Assembly: GCF_003344865.1 (NCBI RefSeq)
Contig: NZ_CP031165.1
Span: 5,647,910 to 5,711,909 of the forward strand
DNA from: Euzebya pacifica
GTDB lineage: Bacteria > Actinomycetota > Nitriliruptoria > Euzebyales > Euzebyaceae
DNA length: 64,000 nt
Direction of reading: 5' to 3'
Numbering within the stretch: position 1 is the stretch's first letter; each line of letters opens with the position of its first letter. Position numbers and translations under genes: made by a program. Below are positions 8,349 to 17,560 of the stretch, one piece after another. The notes beneath the pieces are model-generated. The model was not told where the DNA came from. It ran no database searches and was given only the letters and a program-made list of their open reading frames with translations.

Positions 8349-9802
8349 TCATCCGCGGTGGACGGGTCATCGACCCCGAGTCCGGGCTGGACGAGGTCAC
8401 CGACGTCACGGTCACCGACGGACGGGTCCTCACCGTCGGGCCGGCACGGACCGACGGGGCCACGGTGATCGACGCGGCCGGGTGCATCGTCACCGCCGGG
8501 TTCGTCGACCTCCACAGCCACGCCCAGACGGTGCCCGGCCACCGGTTGCAGGCCTTCGACGGGGTGACGACGTCGTTGGAGCTGGAGAGCGGGGAGTCGC
8601 CGGTCGCCTTGGCCTACGCGTGGGCTGCCGCAGCAGGTCGCCCGCTCAACTACGGCTACTCCTCCTCGTGGGCGGCGATCCGCATGGAGGTCCTCGCCGG
8701 ACATCCACGCAACGGCCTCGGCGCGACGTTCGCCGGTCTCGGACTGCCCGCGTGGCAGGGGCCGGCGTCAGCCGCGCAACGGCTGCGACTTCGCGCGCTG
8801 CTGGAGGAGGACCTCGCCGCCGGTGCGCTGGGGGTCGGCGTCCTGATGGGGTACGCCCAGGGCACCGACCCGGGGGAGTACACCGAGGTCGCTCGCCTGG
8901 CGGCCGGTGCCGGGCGCCCGACGTGGACCCACGCCCGCGACCTGATCGAGGTCCGGCCCGACGTCGCCCGCGACGGGGCCGAGGAGATCGTCCGGACTGC
9001 AGCGGAGACCGGCGCCCACATGCACTACTGCCACGTCACCTCGACCTCGACGTTCCACGTCGACCGGGTGCTCGGGCTCATCGAGGACGCGACGGGGGAG
9101 GGCGGGACGGTGACGGTCGAGGCCTACCCGTACGGGGCCGGCTCGACCGCGATCAGCGCCCAGTTCCTGGCACCCGACCAGCTCGGGCTGCGGGGCCTGC
9201 GACCCCAGTCGCTGGTGATGGTGGGCAGCGGCGAACGCATCGCGACCGTCGAGCGACTGGTCGAGCTGCGGGCGACCGACCCGGGGGCGAACGTGCTGGT
9301 GGAGTTCCTCGACGACACCGTCGAGGCCCACCGGGCGATCCTGCGACGTGCGCTGTCGTTCCCCAGGACCATCGTGGCGTCCGACGCGATGCCCCTCGTC
9401 GCCCCGGCCACGGTGGAGGGCGATGCCCAGCTGGACTGGCCGATCCCACCCGGCTGGACCACGCACCCCCGCACCGCCGGCACCTTCACCCGGTCCTTGC
9501 GGCTACTGGTCGACGAGGTCGGCGAGTCGTGGTCCGACGCCCTCGCCCGGTGTTCCCTGCTGCCCGCCCGGACCCTGGAGCGGGCCGTGCCGGCGATGGC
9601 CGACAAGGGCCGGCTGCGACCCGGCGCCGACGCCGACATCGTCGTGTTCGACCCGGCGGCGCTGCGGGACCGGGCCACCTACCTCGACGGCACCCGGCCG
9701 AGCGAAGGTGTGCGGCACCTGCTGGTCAACGGCGAGGCCGTGATCCGCGACGGAGTGCTGGACCTGCGAGCTCGGCCGGGCAGGCCCATCAGGGCGAACT
9801 AG
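8345..9802 (+). CDS. D-aminoacylase-type amidohydrolase
   Basis: The protein opens MIIRGGRVIDPESGLDEVTD and has the amidohydrolase metal motif FVDLHSHAQ (HxH), a later WTHARD and HYCHVTSTST with the expected His residues, and SDAMPLV late in the barrel (Asp). The C-terminal GADADIVVFDPAAL beta-sandwich is typical of N-acyl-D-amino-acid deacylases and dihydroorotase-like enzymes. Length (485) fits the D-aminoacylase group. The likely reaction is hydrolysis of an N-acyl or cyclic amide bond; the substrate is uncertain. The start ATG overlaps the stop of the YdeI-like gene, and the stop overlaps the convergent hydrolase stop in the tetranucleotide CTAG. Confidence 0.82.
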   Translation: MIIRGGRVIDPESGLDEVTDVTVTDGRVLTVGPARTDGATVIDAAGCIVTAGFVDLHSHAQTVPGHRLQAFDGVTTSLELESGESPVALAYAWAAAAGRPLNYGYSSSWAAIRMEVLAGHPRNGLGATFAGLGLPAWQGPASAAQRLRLRALLEEDLAAGALGVGVLMGYAQGTDPGEYTEVARLAAGAGRPTWTHARDLIEVRPDVARDGAEEIVRTAAETGAHMHYCHVTSTSTFHVDRVLGLIEDATGEGGTVTVEAYPYGAGSTAISAQFLAPDQLGLRGLRPQSLVMVGSGERIATVERLVELRATDPGANVLVEFLDDTVEAHRAILRRALSFPRTIVASDAMPLVAPATVEGDAQLDWPIPPGWTTHPRTAGTFTRSLRLLVDEVGESWSDALARCSLLPARTLERAVPAMADKGRLRPGADADIVVFDPAALRDRATYLDGTRPSEGVRHLLVNGEAVIRDGVLDLRARPGRPIRAN

Positions 9803-11190
9803 GTCGGCTGATCGGACCGCACGTGGGCTCGGCCGCCCATGTGGAGGTAGGCCGGACGTTCGTCGTCGACGCCGTGGAGGATCACCGGGGCGTGCACGAC
9901 GGCCCGGCCGGGGACACGCGCCAACAGCCGTCCCACCTCCCCGGTGGGGTGGAGCGGCATCGTCATGGACTCCTCACCCGGGATGTCGGCGAGGGCGCCG
10001 TGGACCTTGCGGGTCAGGACGAGGTCATCGCCGTCGAGGGCGACCTCGAGGTCGACGCCCAGCCGCGAGTAGCGACCGATGTACCGGGCGGGGTCGGTGA
10101 CCGTCCCCGCCGACGGTGTGGGGATCGGCGGAAGCGCGGCGCCGCAGGTGTCAGCAAGGACACCGGACAGCAGCGCGTGGTCGGACCGTCCGCGGGACCC
10201 GTTGACGAGCAGGGCCACGGCGACGTCGTGCTCGGGGACCATGTACAGCTCGGCGAACTGCCCGATCGTGGCGCCGCCGTGACCGACCACCGTCGTGCCG
10301 TCCCAGTCGTGGATCATGAAGCCGAGGCCCCACCGGTCGGCGAGGTGGGACGGGCAGTCGACCTGTGGGGTCCGCATCGCCACGGCGAGATCGGCGGACA
10401 ACAACGGACCGCCGTCGTCGAGGTGCGCGGCGGCGAACGCCAGCAGGTCGGCCGCCGTGATCGTGACCAGGCCGGCGGGCGCGGCGTTGCGCGGGAAGCT
10501 GTAGGTGGGGGTCACCACCGGCTGGCCGTCGGGGCCGGGGACGTGGCCGACCGCCGCACCCAAGAGGATGGCCTCGTCGGCGTTCCACGCGAACCGCTCG
10601 ATGCCGAGGGGGACGACCAGCCGGTCCCGGATCGCCTGCTCGAACGTGGTCCCCGCCTGGCGGGCGATCAGCAGGCCGGCGATGCCGAACCCGGCGTTGC
10701 AGTACGACCAGGTCGCCCCGAGGGCATGGACGGGCGGGAGCGTGGCGAGCAGCTCGACGTAGCGGGCCAGGGCATCGTCGTTGTTCCCCGTGTCGTCGAA
10801 GACGTCGCCCTCGATCCCGGAGGTGTGGGTCAGCAGATGGCGCATCGTCACGTTCGCCGAGGTGACCTCGTCGCCGACCGACAGCTCGGGCAGGTGGGCA
10901 CGGATCGGCTCGTCCAGGTCGAGCACCCCCTCCTGCACCAGCTGCATCGCCGCGGTGGCGGTCCACAGCTTGCCGATCGAGCCGACCTGGAACAGCGACG
11001 CGGTCGTGGCCGGCTGCCCGGTGGTGATGTTGAGCACCCCGCTGGCGACCGTCGTCACCGCACCGTCGACCAGGACGGCCAGCTGCGCCCCGGGCATGTC
11101 CCCCTCGGCGACCATCCGGTCGAGGCGGTCCTGCAGGTCTGGGCGGGTCAGGGACCGTGGGGTAAGGCTTCGCGGGGTCAGGGCTGGCAC
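9799..11190 (-). CDS. serine hydrolase of the beta-lactamase/class C fold
   Basis: The class C beta-lactamase/esterase motifs are all present: SIGK (SxxK nucleophile), YCN (YxN) and HGG followed by ATIG near residue 330. An extra C-terminal domain (about 355-463) with YIGRYSRLGVDLEVAL resembles the DUF3471-like lipocalin tail of such hydrolases. The GTG start at 11190 has GGAG a few bases upstream. There is no clear signal peptide; the N-terminus contains a duplicated LTPRSLTPRSL. It may be an esterase or peptidase; the substrate is unknown. It converges on the amidohydrolase with a 4-bp overlap. Confidence 0.83.
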   Translation of the reverse strand: MPALTPRSLTPRSLTRPDLQDRLDRMVAEGDMPGAQLAVLVDGAVTTVASGVLNITTGQPATTASLFQVGSIGKLWTATAAMQLVQEGVLDLDEPIRAHLPELSVGDEVTSANVTMRHLLTHTSGIEGDVFDDTGNNDDALARYVELLATLPPVHALGATWSYCNAGFGIAGLLIARQAGTTFEQAIRDRLVVPLGIERFAWNADEAILLGAAVGHVPGPDGQPVVTPTYSFPRNAAPAGLVTITAADLLAFAAAHLDDGGPLLSADLAVAMRTPQVDCPSHLADRWGLGFMIHDWDGTTVVGHGGATIGQFAELYMVPEHDVAVALLVNGSRGRSDHALLSGVLADTCGAALPPIPTPSAGTVTDPARYIGRYSRLGVDLEVALDGDDLVLTRKVHGALADIPGEESMTMPLHPTGEVGRLLARVPGRAVVHAPVILHGVDDERPAYLHMGGRAHVRSDQPT

Positions 11191-11249
11191 GGGTCACTCC
11201 GGGACGGTGGCGCTGGGGGCTGGAACGGTACGTCGGCCGAACCGCGTCC

Positions 11250-11404
11250 CCGACGGAATCACCCCACTGACCGGATGGAATCGCCTCAGCGGTCGGATGG
11301 AATCGCCTCGGTCAAGTGACGACACAGCCCGCTGACCTGCGGTTGTGCGAAGGAATCGACTCCACCGTCACCGCGCCGACGCGAGATCGGAGGCGATTCC
11401 GTCC
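11250..11404. repeat. GGAATCGCCTC iteron cluster in a 315-bp gene-free gap
   Basis: Between the serine hydrolase and the clostripain gene no ORF is convincing. Copies at 11272 and 11294 are identical (CGGATGGAATCGCCTC) and a diverged copy starts at 11250, so the three have an exact 22-bp period. A weaker copy lies at 11352 (GGAATCG). An inverted copy, GGAGGCGATTCCGTCC, is at 11389-11404. A 22-bp phase places the sites on one DNA face, which suggests a protein-binding array. Position fits the promoter of the leftward serine hydrolase or the 3' end of the clostripain gene. Confidence 0.7.
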
Positions 11405-11505
11405 GGGGAGGGGTGGGCCGGCCCTGTCCCGGAGGGCCGACCAACCCCTGCGACGGCGGCCGAGACACGGTCGGGATCCGCAACGCATCGAGCTGTTCGG
11501 TGTGG

Positions 11506-13647
11506 CTAGTTCTCGACCGTTGCCGATGCCAGGAGGGCGTTGCCGCTGTAGTCGATGACATGGAGGGTCACCGCGATGACCTGGCCGGGCGCCATCGGTT
11601 CCAGCTGGAAGCTCATCCCGGCGAGATCGGCTGCCAACGCCACATCGGTGGACGGCAACCAGGTGGGCGGTCCGTCGGGGTCACGCACCTGCAGGATCGG
11701 TCGAACCACGCCGTTCGGAGCAGGAATCAGCTCACCGACCGTCACCGCTTCCAGGTCCTGGTGGAAGTAGATCTGGTGCGTGACCTCCCCACCGCTGTCC
11801 ATCAGGAGCGCCAGGTGCACGGGATCTGGCTCCGCCATCCCCGGTTGCTCGTAGTCAACCGGAACGTCCAAGTGGCGAAGACCGGCCACATCCGAGGCCG
11901 TCATGCTGAAGTAGGCCGGGGCCCCGACGCCCGCCGCATCGGTCAGCGTCAGCACTGCGAGGTCTGCGGTGGCTGTCACGGTGCCGTCCTGGTCGACGGC
12001 AGCCGGTGTCTCGGCCAGCTTGATCAGCCGGCCATCGGCAGGATCGACGACGCCGTACGCCAACGTTGCCTCAACCACGTTGACGACGCCCGCTGGATCC
12101 ATCTCCGCCATGACCTGGACCTGGTTTCCGGTGAGGGTCACGTCGGCCTCGCTGTAGGCGATCGTGACGTCGGAGTCCTCGTCGCCGAAACCGAAGGGCG
12201 ACGTCATGTCTGTCTCCGGACCGGTCGCCCTTCCTGGGTCCGCCGCTCGGGGGCGTTGAGCTGCCGGCAACGGTTGGTGGGTGTGGATCGACCGCAGCAG
12301 GTCAGCCCATCGGTCGGCACCGGTGACGTCGGCGTACCTGAAGTTGGGGAACGAGGTCGGTAGGTAGATCGACATGCCCGACGACGGTGCCCGCCTGGCC
12401 CCGACGTGCTGCTGGATCCGCACCTCGCCAAGCGCACCCGTGACGGCGTCCGCCGCTGCCGTCACGGACGGGTGCCGCTCACCCATGTGGTCGGCCAGCG
12501 CGCCGAGATCATCCACCTGGTGGGCCCTCACATGGACCGGATGTGGCGTCCTGTAGTTCTTCCGGCCCGCGTAGGCGAGGAGGTCCGCGCGGATGGCGGA
12601 GACGTTCTCGTCGAGCGCTGCCGCGAACGCCTCCACCGCGGCCTGCAGCGTCGACACCTCGGAGAGGTCGAGGAGCGACAGCGTGTTGACCTCGCGGTGG
12701 GACGACACCTCGGCGAAGCTGTCGAGGAAGGCCCTGCCCAGCTCGACTGGCGAAAGGGCTGAGCCGTCGGAGCCCACCGCGAGGCTGTGGAGGGATGTGT
12801 AGTCCCAGCCCCCTGCTGGTTCCTTGTCCTCCGAGGCGACGAGGTAGTCGGCAACGGATGCCAGCACCGACGCGCCGCCGAACGTGGACATGTAACACGC
12901 GTCGAACCCCAGCAGATCGACGTTGTGGTGCGCTGACCCTCCCAGGCCCGCCCGGAGTCCGGCGGCCACACCCGCCACGTCCATGGCCCTGAAGCTGGAC
13001 TGGTCGGGGCCGATGCCCGTCCATCCGCCCCCATGGTCGGCGATCACGACACCCAGATGGCGAGACGGGAATCGGGTGACGCCGAAGTCGACGAACTGCG
13101 CCAGGGTGGCAGGGGCGGCCATGTCCACCTCCCCGAGATCCAGCAGTTCCTCGAACGTGGCGGGCGACGCCCCGTCGTCCTGGAGGCGCAGGATCTTCGC
13201 CCCGGTCCACGCCGGGATGTTCAGCAGCGGCTGGTCGTCGTCCTTCCCCGCGTCAGCGCTCCCGGGCGATGGATCCCAGCGATCGACGTAGGCAACGACG
13301 TTGACCTCGTCCCCGACCCCGGCCTCGGTCATTTCTCGGAGGTCATCAAGAAGGGACGATTCCAGGTTGGTGTCTGCCAAGGAATAGACCAGCAGCGTCC
13401 ACTCGCGAGACTCCGACGGCGCTCGGTCCCCGTCGTTGCCCAGGGGGGTGAACTCGATTCCCGTCCCGCCTTGCTGGACTCCGACTCCGGCTCCGGCTCC
13501 GCTGCCGCGCCCAGCGTCCTCGCCGTCCGCCGGTTCCTCCTCCGTTGCCCCGAGGAGGTTCTCGCGAGTCACATCGGGAGTGTCATCGGTCGAGCACGCG
13601 GCCAGGATCATCAAGACGCACAACCAACCAGCTAGGACTCGGTACAT
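11506..13647 (-). CDS. clostripain-like (family C11) cysteine peptidase lipoprotein
   Basis: ATG at 13647 follows AGGAGG. The product starts MYRVLAGWLCVLMILAACST, a lipoprotein signal with the modified Cys at 18. The C11 domain shows VYSLADTNLES, the catalytic His in IADHGGGWTG (His205) and the catalytic Cys in GFDACYMS (Cys251). Between them lies the usual spacing seen in clostripain-like proteases, which cleave after basic residues and are often self-activating. The C-terminal 300 residues look like beta-rich domains. The gene is followed by the iteron gap and preceded, across a hairpin, by another acidic lipoprotein gene in the same direction. Location is the outer face of the membrane. 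Confidence 0.9.
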   Translation of the reverse strand: MYRVLAGWLCVLMILAACSTDDTPDVTRENLLGATEEEPADGEDAGRGSGAGAGVGVQQGGTGIEFTPLGNDGDRAPSESREWTLLVYSLADTNLESSLLDDLREMTEAGVGDEVNVVAYVDRWDPSPGSADAGKDDDQPLLNIPAWTGAKILRLQDDGASPATFEELLDLGEVDMAAPATLAQFVDFGVTRFPSRHLGVVIADHGGGWTGIGPDQSSFRAMDVAGVAAGLRAGLGGSAHHNVDLLGFDACYMSTFGGASVLASVADYLVASEDKEPAGGWDYTSLHSLAVGSDGSALSPVELGRAFLDSFAEVSSHREVNTLSLLDLSEVSTLQAAVEAFAAALDENVSAIRADLLAYAGRKNYRTPHPVHVRAHQVDDLGALADHMGERHPSVTAAADAVTGALGEVRIQQHVGARRAPSSGMSIYLPTSFPNFRYADVTGADRWADLLRSIHTHQPLPAAQRPRAADPGRATGPETDMTSPFGFGDEDSDVTIAYSEADVTLTGNQVQVMAEMDPAGVVNVVEATLAYGVVDPADGRLIKLAETPAAVDQDGTVTATADLAVLTLTDAAGVGAPAYFSMTASDVAGLRHLDVPVDYEQPGMAEPDPVHLALLMDSGGEVTHQIYFHQDLEAVTVGELIPAPNGVVRPILQVRDPDGPPTWLPSTDVALAADLAGMSFQLEPMAPGQVIAVTLHVIDYSGNALLASATVEN

Positions 13648-13686
13648 CACGCCTCCTGGGACCGAACCGGCCGACGAAAGCCCGGG

Positions 13687-13719
13687 GTGGTGGAGGCAGA
13701 GGCTGTCTGCCTCCACCCC
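13687..13719 (-). terminator. hairpin after the acidic lipoprotein gene
   Basis: A perfect 12-bp stem (GGTGGAGGCAGA at 13689-13700 with its complement at 13706-13717) and a 5-nt loop sit 11 bp after the stop of the upstream gene. There is no clear T-tract. It may terminate or attenuate read-through into the clostripain gene 40 bp further on. Confidence 0.6.
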
Positions 13720-13729
13720 CGTCGTGTTG

Positions 13730-15082
13730 CTACTGCTGCGTCACCGTCACGTTGTCCAAGCCCCACGACTCGTCAGCGCGAGCCTGGTTGGTCACGCCGA
13801 TGAACCGGATCTCGAAGTCGCCTGCGTCGATGGCGATGTTGCTCAACACCGAATGGTCTTCCTGCTCGCTGTTGAAGTTGTAGATGCCGTCACCGGTGTC
13901 GTCGGTGGGTGCGAACCCTGTCGTGCCCACGTAGCCGAGGGTGTCGTCCTGGTCCTGGCCCGACTCGGCAGGGTTGGTGTTGCCCAGGGGTTGGGGGTAG
14001 GCCTGGCCGCGGGCCCCGGGTGCGTCGTGACCGAAGGATGTCTCCGCGACCAGGACGACCTCGGTGCCGTCCTGCACCAGGACAACCTGGAAGTTGTCCT
14101 CGCCGTTGCCCGTGGGTCCGTTGCCGTCCCACGAGAGGATTCGGTAGAAGTCGAACATCACATCGATCTGACCGGCGCTCGGAGCGGTCAGCGACAGCGT
14201 CGCGGTCTGGGATCCGAGCTGTTCGGTGCCGTCGCTGTTGCCACCCAGGAACATCTCGCCGCTGGGCGCGGTTGCGACCACCGGCTGAGCCACGTCGCCC
14301 TCGCTGTAGGCCCACTCGGATCCGACGACGCCATCGGTGAAGTCCGCTGAGTAGCTGAGCTTCTCGACCTCCTCCGCCGGCGGGGCCAGGTCTGCCTCCG
14401 TCGGCTCGGCGGGCGGTTCCGTGCTGGTGGGGGTACCGGCGCTCGCGGGCGCCACGAGCAGGTACATGTCCGACGCTGCGCCGCGCCCGTTGCCGTTCTT
14501 GACCTCCACGCGGACCGTCAGGTCCCCCGACCCCGCAGGCGCCAGGGTCGAAAGGTTGATCGCGTCGGGCACCCGTCCATTCACACCGGTGACCACTGTC
14601 GGCACGCTGCTGTCGCGGCAGTCGTCCTGATAGCCCTGGATGTTGTAGGTGCGGTCCTCACCGTCAGCGCTGATCGTGAGGATGGCCATGTCGTCGACCT
14701 CGAAGCCGCTCAACGAAGTGGCAGAACCGGACAGGAACAACGCCTGGCCCTGGCCCGGCCGGGGAACGGTTCGGGACTCGTCCCTGAAGTCATGGCAGTT
14801 GTCGGTGTTGTTGTTGTCGGCAGGCAGCGGTTCCTCTCCGGCCTCGACGATCTGGGTTCCCCCGTCCGCGCCCCGAGAACCCTCGTCGTCGTCCTCTTCC
14901 ATTTCCTCGCCGTCTTCTTCGTCTTCCTCCTCGGCGGTTGTCTCCTCGGCGATTGTCTCCTCGGCCGTGGTCACCGGATCACTGGACGCCTCGGCAGCGA
15001 CCTCCGCGGTGTCCACCGAATCTGCGCCGCTACAGGCCGCTGCCAGCAACGTAAGAACGAGGAGCCATCGAGAAGTCCGCAT
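13730..15082 (-). CDS. acidic secreted lipoprotein, function unknown
   Basis: The start MRTSRWLLVLTLLAAACSGA shows a lipobox with Cys17; I chose the second of two close ATGs because AAAGG is seven bases upstream. Residues 25-75 are a Glu/Thr/Asp-rich linker (runs such as EEEDEEDGEEMEEDDDEG). Two beta-rich segments follow, one near YNIQGYQDDCRDSS and one with SYSADFTDGVVGSEWAYSEG resembling a concanavalin/jelly-roll lectin start. It probably displays a carbohydrate- or ligand-binding domain on the cell surface. It precedes the clostripain lipoprotein by about 80 bp, so the two may act together, but I do not recognise a named family. Confidence 0.72.
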   Translation of the reverse strand: MRTSRWLLVLTLLAAACSGADSVDTAEVAAEASSDPVTTAEETIAEETTAEEEDEEDGEEMEEDDDEGSRGADGGTQIVEAGEEPLPADNNNTDNCHDFRDESRTVPRPGQGQALFLSGSATSLSGFEVDDMAILTISADGEDRTYNIQGYQDDCRDSSVPTVVTGVNGRVPDAINLSTLAPAGSGDLTVRVEVKNGNGRGAASDMYLLVAPASAGTPTSTEPPAEPTEADLAPPAEEVEKLSYSADFTDGVVGSEWAYSEGDVAQPVVATAPSGEMFLGGNSDGTEQLGSQTATLSLTAPSAGQIDVMFDFYRILSWDGNGPTGNGEDNFQVVLVQDGTEVVLVAETSFGHDAPGARGQAYPQPLGNTNPAESGQDQDDTLGYVGTTGFAPTDDTGDGIYNFNSEQEDHSVLSNIAIDAGDFEIRFIGVTNQARADESWGLDNVTVTQQ

Positions 15083-15324
15083 GTCCATGCCTTTCGAGTC
15101 CCGCGAAGCCGGGGTCGACCCGCGAGGAGGCACGGTAGGACCGCGGGAACCACCGCCGGGTCGGGGCGATGCAAGATCATCCGGACGGGCCATTCCCTCG
15201 TACGCGCCCAGTGGACCACGGGTCACGATTGGCGGCGGCCCGGTTCGGAGAACCCCGGTGACATGGCCCGTGTACCGGAGGAAAGGACGGATCTGCGGGG
15301 AAGCGCACCCCGCCACACGACAGA

Positions 15325-16092
15325 TCAGCGGGCGGTCCAGCCGCCGTCCATGGTCCAGGACGACCCCGTGACCGTGCCGGCGGAGTCGCTGCACAGGAAC
15401 GCGACCAGGTCGGCGACCTCGGTCGGCTCGATCAGCCGCTTGACGGCGGTACCGGCCAGCATGATCGTCTCGACGACCTCGTCCTCGCTGATCCCGTGGA
15501 CATGAGCCTGGTCGGCGATCTGTGCCTCGACCAGGGCGGTGCGGACGTAGGCCGGGGCGATGCAGTTGGACGTGACGCCGTGCGCGCCCCCTTCCAGGGC
15601 GATGACCTTGCTCAGGCCCTCCAGCCCGTGCTTGGCCGACACGTAGGCAGACTTGAACGGTGAGGCGCGGTGCCCGTGAGCGCTGGAGACGTTGATGATG
15701 CGTCCCCACCCGCGATCGGCCATGGCCGGCACCAGACGTCGGGCCAGCCGGAACGGGGCGGTCAGCATCACCGCGATGATCGTGTCCCAGCGCTCGGCGG
15801 GGAACTCACCGATCGGCGCGACGTGCTGCAGGCCGGCGTTGTTGACCAGGATGTCGACGGACACGTCCAGGCCGTCGAGTGCCGCGTCGATCGCGTCGGC
15901 GTCGGCCAGGTCGACGACGAGGGTGTCCGCGCCGATGTCGCCGGCCACAGCAGCGGCGGCCTCGGCCGACCGGTCGAGCACGACCACTCGGGTGCCGGCG
16001 GCGGCGAGTCGCCGGGCACACGCTTCACCGATCCCGCTCGCCGCACCGGTCACGAGGGCCGTGCGGCCCGACAGGTCTGGATGGCTGCTCAC
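15325..16092 (-). CDS. bdhA: 3-hydroxybutyrate dehydrogenase (SDR)
   Basis: A 255-residue classical SDR with TGAASGIG, NNAG, the catalytic Ser-Tyr-Lys (NVSSAHG then SAYVSAKHG) and the subgroup-specific signatures LQHVAPIGEFPAERWD and SPFKSAYVSAKHGLEGL. These match D-3-hydroxybutyrate dehydrogenases, which interconvert 3-hydroxybutyrate and acetoacetate with NAD in polyhydroxybutyrate or ketone-body use. It is cytoplasmic. No PHB synthase or thiolase is nearby. The roughly 240-bp gap to the lipoprotein gene holds no visible gene. Confidence 0.85.
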   Translation of the reverse strand: MSSHPDLSGRTALVTGAASGIGEACARRLAAAGTRVVVLDRSAEAAAAVAGDIGADTLVVDLADADAIDAALDGLDVSVDILVNNAGLQHVAPIGEFPAERWDTIIAVMLTAPFRLARRLVPAMADRGWGRIINVSSAHGHRASPFKSAYVSAKHGLEGLSKVIALEGGAHGVTSNCIAPAYVRTALVEAQIADQAHVHGISEDEVVETIMLAGTAVKRLIEPTEVADLVAFLCSDSAGTVTGSSWTMDGGWTAR

Positions 16093-16155
16093 GATGACGT
16101 CCTTCCTCCGTACGGATGCGCCACGCTACCGCATAGATGACAGGTGATTCACCTC

Positions 16156-16422
16156 TCATTCAGGGCGGTCGGCGACTCCTCGGTCGCGTCCCGGCGGAAG
16201 CAGCAGGAGGTGGTCGATCTCCCGTCGCCGCGCGCGCTGGACCATCGACCATGCCGCGGAGGGGTGCACCACGAAGGTCGCGAACGTGTCCCGGTCGACC
16301 AAGTACCACTCGGTGTACTCGACCATGGTGTTGCGCACCGGGATCCCGAGGTAGGTCAGGCCGGTGTCGTCATCGACCTCCAACGAGAACCGCGCGAGCG
16401 GGTCAACGTGGACGGCGCGCAT
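16156..16422 (-). CDS. conserved small hypothetical protein
   Basis: An 88-residue protein beginning MRAVHVDPLARFSLEVDDDT and containing YLGIPVRNTMVEYTEWYLVD and REIDHLLLLPPG. The sequence is compositionally protein-like and I recall similar uncharacterised actinobacterial proteins, but no function is known to me. The start is uncertain: ATGs at 16428 and 16422 and a GTG at 16437 are all possible. I prefer 16422, with GAGG nine bases upstream. It lies between bdhA and the RlmM-like gene on the same strand. Confidence 0.6.
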   Translation of the reverse strand: MRAVHVDPLARFSLEVDDDTGLTYLGIPVRNTMVEYTEWYLVDRDTFATFVVHPSAAWSMVQRARRREIDHLLLLPPGRDRGVADRPE

Positions 16423-16519
16423 TCGCATGGGCCTCACCCCCAGTCAGCCGAGCCGACGTCTGCCGGCGTCGGTCGAACAGCGTAGTCCTCGGCGACTGGG
16501 CCGTGCGTCCAGCCAGCGA

Positions 16520-17455
16520 CTACTGCGGTGTTGCCCCACCCCGGGCGTGCGCGTCGAGGACCACGCAGGTCAGCTCGTGCTTGTTGTTGTCGAGGTGGAT
16601 CACGCGAGCGCCCGGCAGCGACCGCCACTTCGCCACGGCGTCGTGGTCGGTGTTGCCCTGCAGCTTGACGGTGCAGACCAGGTTGCGGACCTTGCCGGCG
16701 AGCAACCACTGCTCGGCCAGTCCGCGCAGCCGATCGGGGTAGGCGATGATGTCGCTGCACCACCAGTCGACCGGTTCGTGATCGGCCGGGTCCATCGCGA
16801 AGGCCGAACCCTGCTGCCAGGTCACGTTCGGCATCCGTTCGACGTCGTCATCCAGCGGCGCCTTGTCGACGGCTGTCACGTGCGCGCCGGTCCGGGCGAG
16901 CAGCCACGTCCACCCACCCGGCGCCGCCCCGAGGTCCAGGCAACGGTCACCGGGGCCGGGTTGACGGCGGAAGCGGGCGAACACCTCCCAGAGCTTGAGG
17001 TAGGCGCGGCTCGGTGGGCCAGTGCGGTTCTCCACGAAGTTCGGCTCGCCATTCGGGAACGGGCTGTCGCACGTCGTCGCCGCCAGCACGGTGTCGCGAT
17101 CCAGGAGTGTCCACGACCCCAACGGCGACTCCGGGGCCACCTCGCCCAGCTCGAGCGGCTTGGCCGACACGTACGGCAGCTTCTCGGCGATCAGCTCGGC
17201 GCGGCCACGGTGCTCGGGTGCGTAGAGCGCCCAGCTGCGCTGCCGGGCCTTCAGCTCCTTGGCGGCATGCCCGATCGAGGTGACCGGGATCCGCTCGGCA
17301 TCCCACCAGGTGTTGGCCGCCCATGCCGCGTGGAAGGGGGCACCCTCGGCGATCCTGAGGCGCCCGTGGGTGGCGACCACGGCAACGCCGCCGCGCGCGA
17401 GCTCCTCGTCGAGTTCGCGCTCGTAGTTCGTGGCAGCAAGGTAGGCGGTGGTCAT
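16520..17455 (-). CDS. RlmM-like FtsJ-fold 2'-O-ribose methyltransferase
   Basis: The protein starts MTTAYLAATNYERELDEELA and has an N-terminal THUMP-like region, the SAM motif CLDLGAAPGGWTW at about residue 206, a basic-acidic pattern VDKAPLDDDV, the catalytic SDIIAYPDRL and VCTVKLQGN (catalytic Lys). This order matches 23S rRNA C2498 2'-O-methyltransferase RlmM, though at 311 residues it is somewhat shorter. It is divergent from a class I methyltransferase gene with about 105 bp between them. Assignment to a particular rRNA nucleotide is inference. Confidence 0.8.
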   Translation of the reverse strand: MTTAYLAATNYERELDEELARGGVAVVATHGRLRIAEGAPFHAAWAANTWWDAERIPVTSIGHAAKELKARQRSWALYAPEHRGRAELIAEKLPYVSAKPLELGEVAPESPLGSWTLLDRDTVLAATTCDSPFPNGEPNFVENRTGPPSRAYLKLWEVFARFRRQPGPGDRCLDLGAAPGGWTWLLARTGAHVTAVDKAPLDDDVERMPNVTWQQGSAFAMDPADHEPVDWWCSDIIAYPDRLRGLAEQWLLAGKVRNLVCTVKLQGNTDHDAVAKWRSLPGARVIHLDNNKHELTCVVLDAHARGGATPQ

Positions 17456-17560
17456 CAGGTTCGACTCGATCGCAGTCACACGTTCCGGGGGGGTGGTCCG
17501 GTCACACACGCTAGCGATAGCGTCGTGCAGTCCTGATGGATCGGCAGCCGAGGAGCAGCG

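Noticed and set aside
8482-11319. Very long plus-strand open frame opposite the serine hydrolase and across the amidohydrolase
   Set aside because: Out-of-frame shadow with low-complexity Arg/Gly composition; the real genes in both strands are clear.
14877-14955. Glu/Asp-rich DNA repeat as a CRISPR-like array
   Set aside because: It is an acidic protein linker in the lipoprotein gene; units are irregular and without spacers.
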